Shown here: piece by piece, positions 1 to 5,625 of the stretch
Numbering within the stretch: position 1 is the first letter of the stretch
Layout of the letters: every line of letters starts with the position of its first letter
Source: Bryobacterales bacterium
GTDB taxonomy: Bacteria; Acidobacteriota; Terriglobia; Bryobacterales; Bryobacteraceae
Direction: 5' to 3'
Length of the DNA: 8,688 nucleotides
NCBI GenBank assembly: GCA_003142355.1
Contig: PLMF01000436.1
Coordinates: forward strand, 1-8,688
Notes under the pieces: model-generated
What the model was told of the DNA's origin: nothing
The model's input: only the letters and a program-made list of their open reading frames with translations
Database searches by the model: none
Translations under genes and position numbers: made by a program

Positions 1-2034
1 TTCATCGAGCGCATCTCCGCCTATCCCGAAAATATCGAGGCCGAGGCCACCATGACCTACACGCGCACTCAGACCCCCGTGGGCATGGGAACGCCGGCAC
101 CGGCGCCGGCGCCGGTTCCCGCGGGCGCCCTTGGCGGCGGGCAGATGCGACCCGGAAGCGCCACGATCGTGCTGCATCACAGCATGGTGAAACTGCCTGA
201 AAAGCTCATGATGCCGCGGGTATTCGACGAGCGCGTCGGCTACTTCTCCACCAGCCTGATGGACTACAGCAAGGATGAGCACCGCGCGCCGCGGGTCCGC
301 TACATCGCCCGCTGGCGTCTGGAAAAGCAGGACCCCAGCGCCGCCGTGTCCGACCCGGTGAAGCCGCTGGTTTATTACATCGATTCGGCCACGCCCGTGA
401 AGTGGCGCGAGTGGTTGAAGAAAGGTGTGGAAAGCTGGCAGCCTGCTTTCGAAGCCGCTGGCTTCCGCAACGCCATCATCGCCAAGATCGCGCCGACGTC
501 CGAGGAGGACTCCGACTTCAGCCCCGAGGACGTGCGCAATTCCTTCATCCGTTGGCTGCCTTCCACCATTGAGAACGCCGTCGGGCCGAATATTCACGAC
601 CCGCGAACGGGCGAAATTCTCAACGCGCCCATCCAGTTCTACCACAACATCATGAACCTCCAGCGCGCCTGGTACTTCGTGCAGGTCGGCCCGCTCGATC
701 CGCGCGCGCAGAAGATGCCGCTGCCGGACGACCTCATGGGCAGGCTGCTCGAGTACGTGGTGGCGCACGAAGTCGGCCATACGCTGGGCTTCCAGCACAA
801 TATGAAAGCCAGCTCCACTTATCCGCAGGAGAAGGTCCGCGATAAGGATTGGATGCACACGATGGGCGCGGCGCCCTCCATCATGGACTACGCGCGCTTC
901 GACTACGTGGCCCAGCCCGAAGACAAGATCGACGTCGAAGACCTTGTGCCCCGCATCGGTCCGTACGACGTTTGGGCTACTAAGTGGGGCTATACGCCTA
1001 TCCCCGAAGCCAAGACCGCGGAGGAGGAGAAGCCCACGCTCGATAAGTGGGCGCACGAGCAGGACACCACGCCGTGGTTGCGATTCTCGACTTACAACTC
1101 GGCGGGCTCGGACCCCGGCGAACTTACTGAAGCGATCGGCGACGCCGACGCTATCAAATCCACCGCCCTGGGCGTGAAGAACCTGGAGCGTGTGGCCAAG
1201 ATGCTGATGCCCGCCACCACCGCCAAGGAGGGCGAGCCCTACGACGATCTCGCCGAACTTTACGGGCGCATGCTGGGGCAGTGGACGCTCGAGATGGGCC
1301 ACGTGGCGGCCATCGTCGGCGGGTTCGACACGCGGGAGAAATATGTCGGGCAGGAGGGCCTGCTGTTTACCCCGGTGCCCAAGGCGCGCCAGGCGGCGGC
1401 GGTGAAATTCCTCAACGAAAACGCCTTCACCACGCCCACTTGGGCGATTGATCGGCAGATCCTGCGCCGCATCGAACCGACCGGCGTTCTCGGCCGCATC
1501 CGCACCGCTCAGAACAGCGTGCTGACCAACCTGCTGAGCAGTTCGCGTTTGGCCCGTATGGTGGAGCAGGAAGCCCTGGACGGCAGCGCCGCCTACACGC
1601 CGGCCGATTTCCTGGCCACCGTGCGGAAGGGCCTCTGGAAGGAACTGGACGCCCCGCAAGTGAAGGTCGACGCTTACCGCCGCAACTTGCAGCACGCTTA
1701 CCTCGACCTGGTGAATAACAAGATCAACGGCGCGGCGCCCGCAATTCCCGCCGGGATACCCGCCGAGATTTTGGCGCTGCTTCCGGCCGCCGCCAGCGCC
1801 GATGAGAAGTCGCTCTACCGCGCCGAGCTGCGGTCGTTGAATGCATCCATCGCCGCCGCGCTGGCGAAGACCGCGGACCGGGTGAGCAAGGCGCATCTGG
1901 AAGGCACGCGCGACCAGATCGCCAAGATTCTGGATCCGAAGTTCGCTCAGCCCGCGAGCCCGTCGAGCAACGCGATCCGGCTGGGGATCGACGAACTCGA
2001 GACCTGCTGGCCGGATTACATCATTCGGCCGTAG
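1..2034 (+). CDS. Zinc-dependent metalloprotease, C-terminal part (DUF5117/Met-zincin type), 5'-partial
   Basis: The reading frame is open from base 1, so the true start lies left of the window; the ATG at 52 is only the first internal Met. About 677 residues are visible. Numbering codons from base 1, the zinc site is HEVGHTLGFQHN at 256-267: H256, H260 and H266 are the likely ligands and E257 the catalytic base, matching the HExxHxxGxxH signature of metzincins. A Met-turn-like SIMDY follows at 293-297. Upstream lie a proline-alanine linker (about residues 32-39) and the segment RVFDERVGYF, which I associate with the DUF5117-containing family. These are large, usually exported proteins; any signal peptide would be outside the window. 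Substrate is unknown. The C-terminal ~350 residues are helical in character with no second motif I recognise. No partner gene is visible. The family call is firm, the biological role is not. Confidence 0.9.
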   Translation, partial: FIERISAYPENIEAEATMTYTRTQTPVGMGTPAPAPAPVPAGALGGGQMRPGSATIVLHHSMVKLPEKLMMPRVFDERVGYFSTSLMDYSKDEHRAPRVRYIARWRLEKQDPSAAVSDPVKPLVYYIDSATPVKWREWLKKGVESWQPAFEAAGFRNAIIAKIAPTSEEDSDFSPEDVRNSFIRWLPSTIENAVGPNIHDPRTGEILNAPIQFYHNIMNLQRAWYFVQVGPLDPRAQKMPLPDDLMGRLLEYVVAHEVGHTLGFQHNMKASSTYPQEKVRDKDWMHTMGAAPSIMDYARFDYVAQPEDKIDVEDLVPRIGPYDVWATKWGYTPIPEAKTAEEEKPTLDKWAHEQDTTPWLRFSTYNSAGSDPGELTEAIGDADAIKSTALGVKNLERVAKMLMPATTAKEGEPYDDLAELYGRMLGQWTLEMGHVAAIVGGFDTREKYVGQEGLLFTPVPKARQAAAVKFLNENAFTTPTWAIDRQILRRIEPTGVLGRIRTAQNSVLTNLLSSSRLARMVEQEALDGSAAYTPADFLATVRKGLWKELDAPQVKVDAYRRNLQHAYLDLVNNKINGAAPAIPAGIPAEILALLPAAASADEKSLYRAELRSLNASIAAALAKTADRVSKAHLEGTRDQIAKILDPKFAQPASPSSNAIRLGIDELETCWPDYIIRP

Positions 2035-2068
2035 GGCAGGCTTGGCCACAAAAAACGATGGTCTGCCC
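2035..2068 (+). terminator. Possible weak hairpin after the metalloprotease
   Basis: Directly after the stop, GGGCAG (2035-2040) can pair with CTGCCC (2063-2068), with CCA/TGG adding a short inner helix around an A-rich loop. There is no T tract after it, so an intrinsic terminator is only a possibility. It lies between two convergent coding ends, the metalloprotease and the minus-strand remnant ending at 2076, so it could serve either direction. Confidence 0.25.
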
Positions 2069-2075
2069 CACTCAG

Positions 2076-2189
2076 CTACGGGTCGAGCGGATCCTCGATG
2101 TACCGGCTTTGGTCCGGGTCGGTGCTCACCAGCGCCTTGCGGTCGAACGGGATTGCGTACCGATACAGCGCGGCGGTCTCTTTATAACC
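2076..2189 (-). pseudogene. Orphan C-terminal coding remnant, about 37 codons, family not recognised
   Basis: Read on the minus strand, 2189 down to the TAG at 2076-2078 gives an open stretch containing ETAALYRYAIPFDRKALV and ending in SRYIEDPLDP. Its codon use is strongly gene-like: GC-ending codons such as CTG, TAC, ATC, TTC, GAC, CGC, AAG and GTG dominate. An in-frame TGA at 2190-2192 bars extension, and no start codon or ribosome binding site fits. It therefore looks like the surviving 3' end of a gene whose body was lost when the neighbouring mazEF segment arrived, or decayed afterwards. I cannot name the family. It could also be a small intact peptide only if it had a start, which I do not see. 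Confidence 0.45.
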
Positions 2190-2229
2190 TCATTTCTGAG
2201 CCGCTGGCCCCATGAGTGGGAAGCGCCGC

Positions 2230-2270
2230 GCCCGCTTGACACGGCAAGCGGGCCGGAATAACATTGTTAT
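2230..2270 (+). promoter_or_regulatory. mazEF promoter with two inverted repeats (putative operators)
   Basis: A strong promoter is visible: -35 TTGACA at 2236-2241, a 17-nt spacer, and -10 TAACAT at 2259-2264. Two perfect inverted repeats sit on it. GCCCGCTTG (2230-2238) with CAAGCGGGC (2245-2253), loop ACACGG, covers the -35 box. ATAACA-T-TGTTAT (2258-2270) covers the -10 box. MazE antitoxins, alone and with MazF, commonly repress their own promoter through such palindromes, so autoregulation is the natural reading. The ATG at 2275 lies 10 nt after the -10 box, so the transcript would have almost no leader. Confidence 0.75.
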
Positions 2271-2274
2271 CATC

Positions 2275-2538
2275 ATGCGGGCTGTACACGTAAGCATTCG
2301 ACAGATAGGCAACTCCCACGGAGTCATCATCCCAAAACCGGTACTTGCGCAACTGGGTCTGGACGGCAAGGCGGGAGCGGAGATGACGATCGAGGATGGT
2401 GCACTGGTGTTGCGCGGACCCGCGAGTCCGGCCCGCGCCGGTTGGGCCGAGGCCGCCAAGCGAATCGCCGCGGCTGGTGACGACGAACTCGTGATGGGCG
2501 AGTTTGGTAATGCGGAGGATGCGGAGTTGGTCTGGTGA
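2275..2538 (+). CDS. mazE: MazE-type antitoxin (AbrB/SpoVT fold)
   Basis: Predicted 87-residue antitoxin. The N-terminal swapped-hairpin DNA-binding signature is clear: RQIGNSHGVIIPKPVLAQLGL at about residues 9-29, followed by the acidic, alanine-rich C-terminal part (about 50-87, ending ELVW) typical of the flexible toxin-binding tail of MazE. An upstream in-frame ATG at 2212 would put the -35 and -10 boxes inside the gene, so I chose the ATG at 2275, which follows the promoter. It lacks a clear Shine-Dalgarno, in keeping with a near-leaderless mRNA. Its stop TGA (2536-2538) overlaps the GTG start of the toxin (GTGA), giving translational coupling. Expected role: neutralise the downstream MazF and repress the promoter at 2230-2270. 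Confidence 0.9.
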   Translation: MRAVHVSIRQIGNSHGVIIPKPVLAQLGLDGKAGAEMTIEDGALVLRGPASPARAGWAEAAKRIAAAGDDELVMGEFGNAEDAELVW

Positions 2539-2852
2539 CGCGTGGAGAGATTTGGCTCGTCAATCTCGATCCTACTGTCGGAAGTGAAATCAGGAAAACG
2601 CGCCCGTGTGTGGTGGTGTCCCCGGCCGAAATGCACGATCATCTGCGAACGGTACTCGTCGCACCCATGACTACGGCGGGTCGCGAGGCACCGTTTCGGA
2701 TCGGCGTCACTCATGGTGGCCGGAAGGGTCTGATCCTGCTCGATCAGGTTCGCGCCGTGGACAAGACCCGGCTGGCGAAGAGACTGGGAGTAGTCTCGGC
2801 AAAGACGCTCACCGCCACGTTGAGGACGCTGCAAGAGGTATTCGCAGAATGA
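2535..2852 (+). CDS. mazF: MazF-type endoribonuclease toxin
   Basis: Predicted 105 residues, normal MazF length. It opens with the family hallmark RGEIWLVNLDPTVGSE (residues 3-18), followed by RKTRPCVVVSP and VLVAPMTT. R23 of the 'RP' motif and T46 align by eye with the catalytic Arg25 and Thr48 of B. subtilis MazF, so the active site looks intact. The segment KGLILLDQVRAVDKTRL (about 65-81) is the conserved dimer-side strand region. The start is GTG at 2535, overlapping mazE by 4 nt. MazF enzymes cut mRNA (and sometimes tRNA/rRNA) at short specific sequences; the cut site cannot be predicted here. Nothing suggests decay. The following 55 bases (2853-2907) hold no gene, only an imperfect ACTGG/CCAGT hairpin without a T tract. 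Confidence 0.92.
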   Translation: MTRGEIWLVNLDPTVGSEIRKTRPCVVVSPAEMHDHLRTVLVAPMTTAGREAPFRIGVTHGGRKGLILLDQVRAVDKTRLAKRLGVVSAKTLTATLRTLQEVFAE

Positions 2853-2907
2853 GATTCCTCCACTGGAGTTGGCTCCCCAGTCTGGGTGTAGTCCCGTGCT
2901 GTAGTGC

Positions 2908-2940
2908 TTGACACCGCGCCAGGTAAGACAGTATCTTACC
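2908..2940 (+). promoter_or_regulatory. Orphan promoter with palindromic operator of AbrB/VapB type
   Basis: TTGACA (2908-2913) and TATCTT (2932-2937), spaced by 18 nt, form a plausible promoter. A perfect inverted repeat, GGTAAGA (2922-2928), CAGTA, TCTTACC (2934-2940), overlays the -10 box. The ATG at 2944 is 6 nt after the -10 box, which predicts a leaderless message. The design parallels the mazEF promoter 650 bp upstream but the operator sequence differs, so it belonged to another antitoxin. Confidence 0.65.
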
Positions 2941-2943
2941 TGC

Positions 2944-3033
2944 ATGAAGACCACCGTCTCCTCCAAGGGCCAAAGTTCCCCGGCTCGTTTTCCCTGGTGT
3001 CTCACGGCGCCGCGTGAACCGTTCAAAAGGTGA
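2944..3033 (+). pseudogene. Truncated AbrB-type antitoxin stub
   Basis: The ATG at 2944 begins MKTTVSSKGQ, the usual N-terminus of AbrB/VapB-type antitoxins, in which it is normally followed by a hydrophobic stretch and 'LPA'. After the Gln codon (2971-2973) the match ends. The frame then runs SSPARFPWCLTAPREPFKR to a TGA at 3031-3033, which overlaps the end of the minus-strand receptor remnant. The promoter and operator just upstream are intact, so this is the 5' end of a lost toxin-antitoxin operon. Its body and toxin are gone, and a junction lies somewhere between 2974 and 3022. A functional 29-residue peptide cannot be excluded but is unlikely. Confidence 0.55.
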
Positions 3034-3187
3034 ATCGCAACGACCCCTGCATGATGCGCGGCGTGCGGGTGGACGTCACGGTGCCGAACAGCGCGTCGGT
3101 CCGGTTGCCCGCCAGGTCAAACCGCGCCGTGGTGTCGAGGCCGGAATACTGCGTGTGGTTGAAGGCGTTGCAGGCTTCCCAATTACG
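3023..3187 (-). pseudogene. C-terminal remnant of an Oar-like TonB-dependent receptor
   Basis: On the minus strand, about 54 codons run from roughly 3187 to a TGA at 3023-3025. They include WEACNAFNHTQYSGLD, then TTARFDLAGNRTDALFG, and end PRIMQGSLRFTF. This is the typical end of acidobacterial carboxypeptidase-regulatory-like/TonB-dependent outer-membrane proteins: 'NAFNHTQFSG' near the end, then a final beta-strand with a C-terminal aromatic. Full members are around 1,000 residues, so over 90% is missing. Upstream (3188-3260, minus strand) coding character and homology stop at once. Codon use is still clean, so the truncation may be fairly recent. It cannot make a working barrel. Confidence 0.75.
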
Positions 3188-3274
3188 TCGTGACCACTCA
3201 CCGCACCATGGTGGGCGAGATCAAGAAGGGTCGGCATATTGCGTCCATCTCAAATGCGGCGCCCCTCCGCGAAA
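3188..3274. other. Gene-poor spacer between receptor remnant and higBA
   Basis: The plus-strand frame of the HigB-like toxin stays open here back to a GTG at 3190 (THRTMVGEIKKGRHIAS and so on). This stretch does not resemble any part of that toxin family and lies upstream of its putative operator. I read it as leader or unrelated filler at the breakpoint of the receptor remnant. No other feature is seen. Confidence 0.4.
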
Positions 3275-3292
3275 TATGTCATATTGGACATA
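3275..3292 (+). promoter_or_regulatory. Putative higBA operator
   Basis: A perfect inverted repeat, TATGTC (3275-3280), 6-nt AT-rich centre, GACATA (3287-3292), lies 8 nt before the ATG at 3301. The surrounding AT-rich segment (including CATATT at 3280-3285) could hold a -10 box, but I see no convincing -35. Its position fits autorepression by the XRE antitoxin encoded downstream. Confidence 0.55.
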
Positions 3293-3300
3293 GGCCACAG

Positions 3301-3657
3301 ATGGCTAGCATAGGGGACAAGCCGCTGGTTTGGTTAAAGGGCGAAGTGAAAACTCCTCCGTTCAGCAATCAAGCCCGCTTGGAAGCGGGGCTGCTTCTCA
3401 GGCGGCTCCAGCAAGGGCAAGGGTTGAGTTTGCCCCACTCGCGACCAATGCCCGCAATCGGTCGCCAGTGCCACGAGCTACGAATCAGCGATCATGACCA
3501 AACGTGGCGAATCATTTACCAGGTCGCGCCGGATGCGATCGTCATTCTCGACGTCTTCAGCAAGAAGACCCAGGCTACACCGGTCCAGATCGTGGAAGTC
3601 TGCCAAAAACGCCTGGCTTCCTACCTGCGAGCGATTTCAGATAAGGAGCACACATGA
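3301..3657 (+). CDS. higB: HigB/gp49-like RelE-ParE superfamily toxin
   Basis: Predicted 118 residues. The core CHELRISDHDQTWRIIYQV (about 57-75), DAIVILDVFSKKTQATP (78-94) and the closing CQKRLASYLR helix are characteristic of phage-derived Gp49-like/HigB toxins. These are ribosome-associated mRNA interferases of the RelE fold. I chose the ATG at 3301 because it gives the family-typical length and sits just after the operator; the frame is open further up to a GTG at 3190. There is no strong Shine-Dalgarno. The stop TGA (3655-3657) overlaps the antitoxin ATG (ATGA). Toxin-first order is the rule for higBA. No disabling change is visible, although activity cannot be judged from sequence. Confidence 0.87.
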   Translation: MASIGDKPLVWLKGEVKTPPFSNQARLEAGLLLRRLQQGQGLSLPHSRPMPAIGRQCHELRISDHDQTWRIIYQVAPDAIVILDVFSKKTQATPVQIVEVCQKRLASYLRAISDKEHT

Positions 3658-3986
3658 AGCGAATCAAGAAGCAACGTTTGGAACGTGCCGGCTGGGTGGT
3701 TGGCGACAGCGCCCAGTTCCTGCAACTGAGCGAGGAAGAGAATCGCTTTATCGAATTGAAGCTGGCGCTCGCCACCGGAGTCCGCGAACTTCGCGAACGA
3801 AGGGGGTTGACGCAGGCCGCGTTGGCGCACCGGCTGGGATCGAGTCAGTCGCGCGTTGCCAAGATGGAAGCAGCCGACCGCTCGGTGTCGCTCGACCTGA
3901 TCATGCGGTCACTCCTCACCATAGGAGCTACTGCAACCGACATTGCCAGGTGCATCAAACGTGCCGAAACCGCGCGAGCTGCCTAG
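3654..3986 (+). CDS. higA: HigA-type antitoxin, XRE-family helix-turn-helix
   Basis: Predicted 110 residues. The N-terminal 40 (KKQRLERAGWVVGDSAQFLQL, then SEEENRFIELKLAL) are the usual lead segment of antitoxins paired with gp49-like toxins. An XRE/Cro helix-turn-helix follows at about 42-93: LTQAALAHRLGSSQSRVAKME at 52-72 carries the two DNA-contact helices, with SVSLDLIMRSLLTIGAT after. A good Shine-Dalgarno, AAGGAG (3643-3648), lies 5 nt before the ATG inside the toxin gene, so the antitoxin has its own strong initiation plus coupling. This suits an antitoxin that must be made in excess. It likely binds the toxin and the palindrome at 3275-3292. Confidence 0.9.
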   Translation: MKRIKKQRLERAGWVVGDSAQFLQLSEEENRFIELKLALATGVRELRERRGLTQAALAHRLGSSQSRVAKMEAADRSVSLDLIMRSLLTIGATATDIARCIKRAETARAA

Positions 3987-4013
3987 AAATACGGTGCGCC
4001 GCGAGGTAAACAG

Positions 4014-4280
4014 ATGACGCAGGCACAGGATCTACCTCCGGAAGCTCTCGCGCGAGGATTGACCTACGCGGGGTTTGTCCTCGTGGGATACGAACTCGAT
4101 CTTCAAGCTCAGCAACTACCGCACTCGAATGGAGATCGGAGCCGACCCAGAGTTTCAGGCTCTAGGAATCGACTGGGGGACCGTGACGGGGGGGAATACC
4201 TGCTGTTTCAGAAAATCGTTGAGAGTGTGAAGCTCTTGAACGAAAAGTTTGACGGCGGACCGGAGAACTGGTCGTCGTAG
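4014..4280 (+). pseudogene. Frameshifted gene of unknown function
   Basis: An ATG at 4014 gives LPPEALARGLTYAGFVLVGYEL (to about 4098), which reads as protein. The same frame then becomes codon-poor and low in sense (QAQQLPHSNGDRSRPRVSG). The coding signal moves to the next frame at about 4095-4190, which reads SIFKLSNYRTRMEIGADP, then EFQALGIDWGTVTGG. It returns to the first frame after a run of seven G at about 4187-4193 (EYLLFQKIVESVKLLNEKFDGG). One more G in that run would join the middle and last parts as ...TVTGGEYLLFQ.... The first junction near 4098 is a second frameshift or an internal deletion. I do not recognise the family. It starts 27 nt after higA and might be its third gene. 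It is either a decayed gene or a double sequencing error. Confidence 0.5.
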
Positions 4281-4395
4281 ACCCCATCCCGGACTCGAAC
4301 CGTTCACGGGAATCGTGCGGCCAGCACGGGCTTCCGGGCGCTGAAACCCGTGGCCAGCGGCAGCATGTGGCTTCTCGCCGCCTCGGGAATCGGGC
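4281..4395. other. Short intergenic stretch with coding-like scrap
   Basis: No gene is supported. The plus-strand frame around 4315-4395 is open and reads ASTGFRALKPVASGSMWLLA with GC-ending codons, so it may be another scrap, but it has no start, motif or recognised match. CACGGG (4325-4330) can pair with CCCGTG (4347-4352). Confidence 0.3.
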
Positions 4396-4423
4396 GTAGG
4401 GGCGAGGCATGCCTCGCCCCTAC
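4396..4423. repeat. Perfect 28-bp palindrome at the 3' end of the symporter gene
   Basis: GTAGGGGCGAGGC (4396-4408), AT, GCCTCGCCCCTAC (4411-4423) is a perfect palindrome. It contains the stop codon of the minus-strand symporter (4420-4422) and is the last element of that operon. It resembles REP-like intergenic palindromes and would fold into a very stable hairpin in the mRNA. There is no T tract, so its role may be mRNA 3'-end protection, termination with a factor, or none. Confidence 0.8.
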
Positions 4424-5625
4424 CCCACTTTGTAGCCTTCCCAGCGGGCTACCACGGCGCTGGCCAGGCAGTTGCCGAGCACGTTGACGGAGGTGCGGGC
4501 CATGTCGAGCAGGGCGTCCACGCCCAGCAACACGGCGGCGCCTTCCATCGGCAGATGGAACGTCGACAAGGTGCCGGCCAGAATCACCAGCGCGGCGCGC
4601 GGAACGCCGGCCACACCTTTGCTGGTGAGCATCAGGGTCAGCATCATGAGTAACTGGGCGCCGAAGGAGAGATTGACGCCCGCCGCCTGCGCCACGAAAA
4701 CGGCGGCCAGCGAGAGGTAGAGCGCGCTGCCCACCAGGTTGAAGCTGTAGCCGGTGGGGATCACAAAGCCCACGATGTGCTTGGGCACGCCGAACTGCTC
4801 CATGTTTTCGAGCGCCAGCGGCAGGGCGGCTTCGCTCGAGGCTGTGGAGAAGCCGATCAGGAACGGCTCGCGCACGGCGCGATAGAACCCGCGCACCGGA
4901 ATGCGGAACAGGATCAGGGCCGGGCCGAGCACGAACACGATGCAGAGGATGGACGAGACGTACATGGTGGCGATCAGCTTGCCGAGACCGAACAGCACAT
5001 CCACGCCCTTGTTTCCGATCACCACCGCGAGCGCGGCGCCGACGCCGAGAGGGGCCAGGTACATCACGTACCGGGTGTAGCGGAACATGACCTCGGCCAG
5101 GGACCCGCAGAACTTGACCACCGGCTCGGCTTTGGCGCCGATGGCCGCGCAGGCGGCGCCGAACAGGAAGGCGAAAACCACGATCTGGAGGGCGTCGTTG
5201 CGCGCCATGGCGTCGATGATGCTCGAGGGAAAGATGTGCTCCAGGACCGAGCTGAAGGTGGCTTCGGTCTGCGGTATGGCGGCTTCAGCGGCGCTGCTAT
5301 GAATCGGAATGCCGGCGCCGGGGCGCACCAGGTTCACGGCGGCGAGCCCCAGAAACAGCGCCAGGGTGGTGACAATCTCGAAATAGAGGATGGCCTTGGC
5401 GCCGATGCGGCCCATGCGTTTCATGTCGCCGCCGCCCGCGATGCCCACCACCAGCGTTGCAAAGATCAGCGGCGCGATGATGGAGCGGATCAATTGCAGG
5501 AACACCCGGCTGACGGGCGAGAGTTGCCTGGCGAAGCCCGGCGCGACGATTCCGAGGGCCACGCCCGCGGCCATCCCGATGAAGATCCAGGTGGTAAGGG
5601 AGAGGCGTTTCACCGTTCGCCCCAT
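4420..5625 (-). CDS. Dicarboxylate/amino acid:cation symporter (DAACS family)
   Basis: Predicted 401-residue inner-membrane transporter for acidic amino acids or C4-dicarboxylates, driven by Na+ or H+. Eight or so hydrophobic segments are visible, starting LTTWIFIGMAAGVALGIV. Family landmarks: serine-rich hairpin HP1 STASSEAALP (260-269), TM7 segment TGYSFNLVGSALY (291-303), HP2 region SKGVAGVPRAALV, and TM8 VDALLDMARTSVNVLGN (369-385). In TM8, R377 matches the arginine that binds the substrate's side-chain carboxylate, with D374, T378 and N381 also present. The oddity is V298, where the TM7 motif usually has Asp (NxDGT). The ATG at 5623-5625 overlaps nadK by 16 nt; a GTG at 5611-5613 would give a neat 4-nt GTGA overlap and 397 residues. 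It is last in the operon. The gene could be called dctA or gltP, but the substrate is not decidable. Confidence 0.92.
   Translation of the reverse strand: MGRTVKRLSLTTWIFIGMAAGVALGIVAPGFARQLSPVSRVFLQLIRSIIAPLIFATLVVGIAGGGDMKRMGRIGAKAILYFEIVTTLALFLGLAAVNLVRPGAGIPIHSSAAEAAIPQTEATFSSVLEHIFPSSIIDAMARNDALQIVVFAFLFGAACAAIGAKAEPVVKFCGSLAEVMFRYTRYVMYLAPLGVGAALAVVIGNKGVDVLFGLGKLIATMYVSSILCIVFVLGPALILFRIPVRGFYRAVREPFLIGFSTASSEAALPLALENMEQFGVPKHIVGFVIPTGYSFNLVGSALYLSLAAVFVAQAAGVNLSFGAQLLMMLTLMLTSKGVAGVPRAALVILAGTLSTFHLPMEGAAVLLGVDALLDMARTSVNVLGNCLASAVVARWEGYKVG

Noticed and set aside
98..121. GCCGGC-rich short tandem repeat as a possible mobile or regulatory element
   Set aside because: It simply encodes the Pro-Ala linker (TPAPAPAPVP) within the metalloprotease frame.
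2058..2261. Plus-strand open frame of 67 codons before mazE
   Set aside because: It overlaps the minus-strand remnant and the mazE promoter, with no ribosome binding site and no family resemblance.
2212..2274. Upstream ATG start for mazE
   Set aside because: It would place the promoter and both palindromes inside the gene. The AbrB fold begins right after the ATG at 2275.
2190..3026. Long open frame of 278 codons on the minus strand
   Set aside because: It runs antisense across mazE and mazF, both clearly real, and its protein is low in sense with no motif. Only its downstream extension (2076-2189) and an unrelated minus-strand frame (3023-3187) have coding character.
4262..4320. tRNA-like GGTTCGAGTCC on the minus strand after position 4310
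   Set aside because: The flanking bases pair for only about three positions of a T-stem, and no anticodon or acceptor arm can be drawn.
4162..4410. Minus-strand open frame of 82 codons
   Set aside because: It overlaps the better-supported plus-strand frames and the palindrome, and is Arg/Pro/Ser-rich without a motif.
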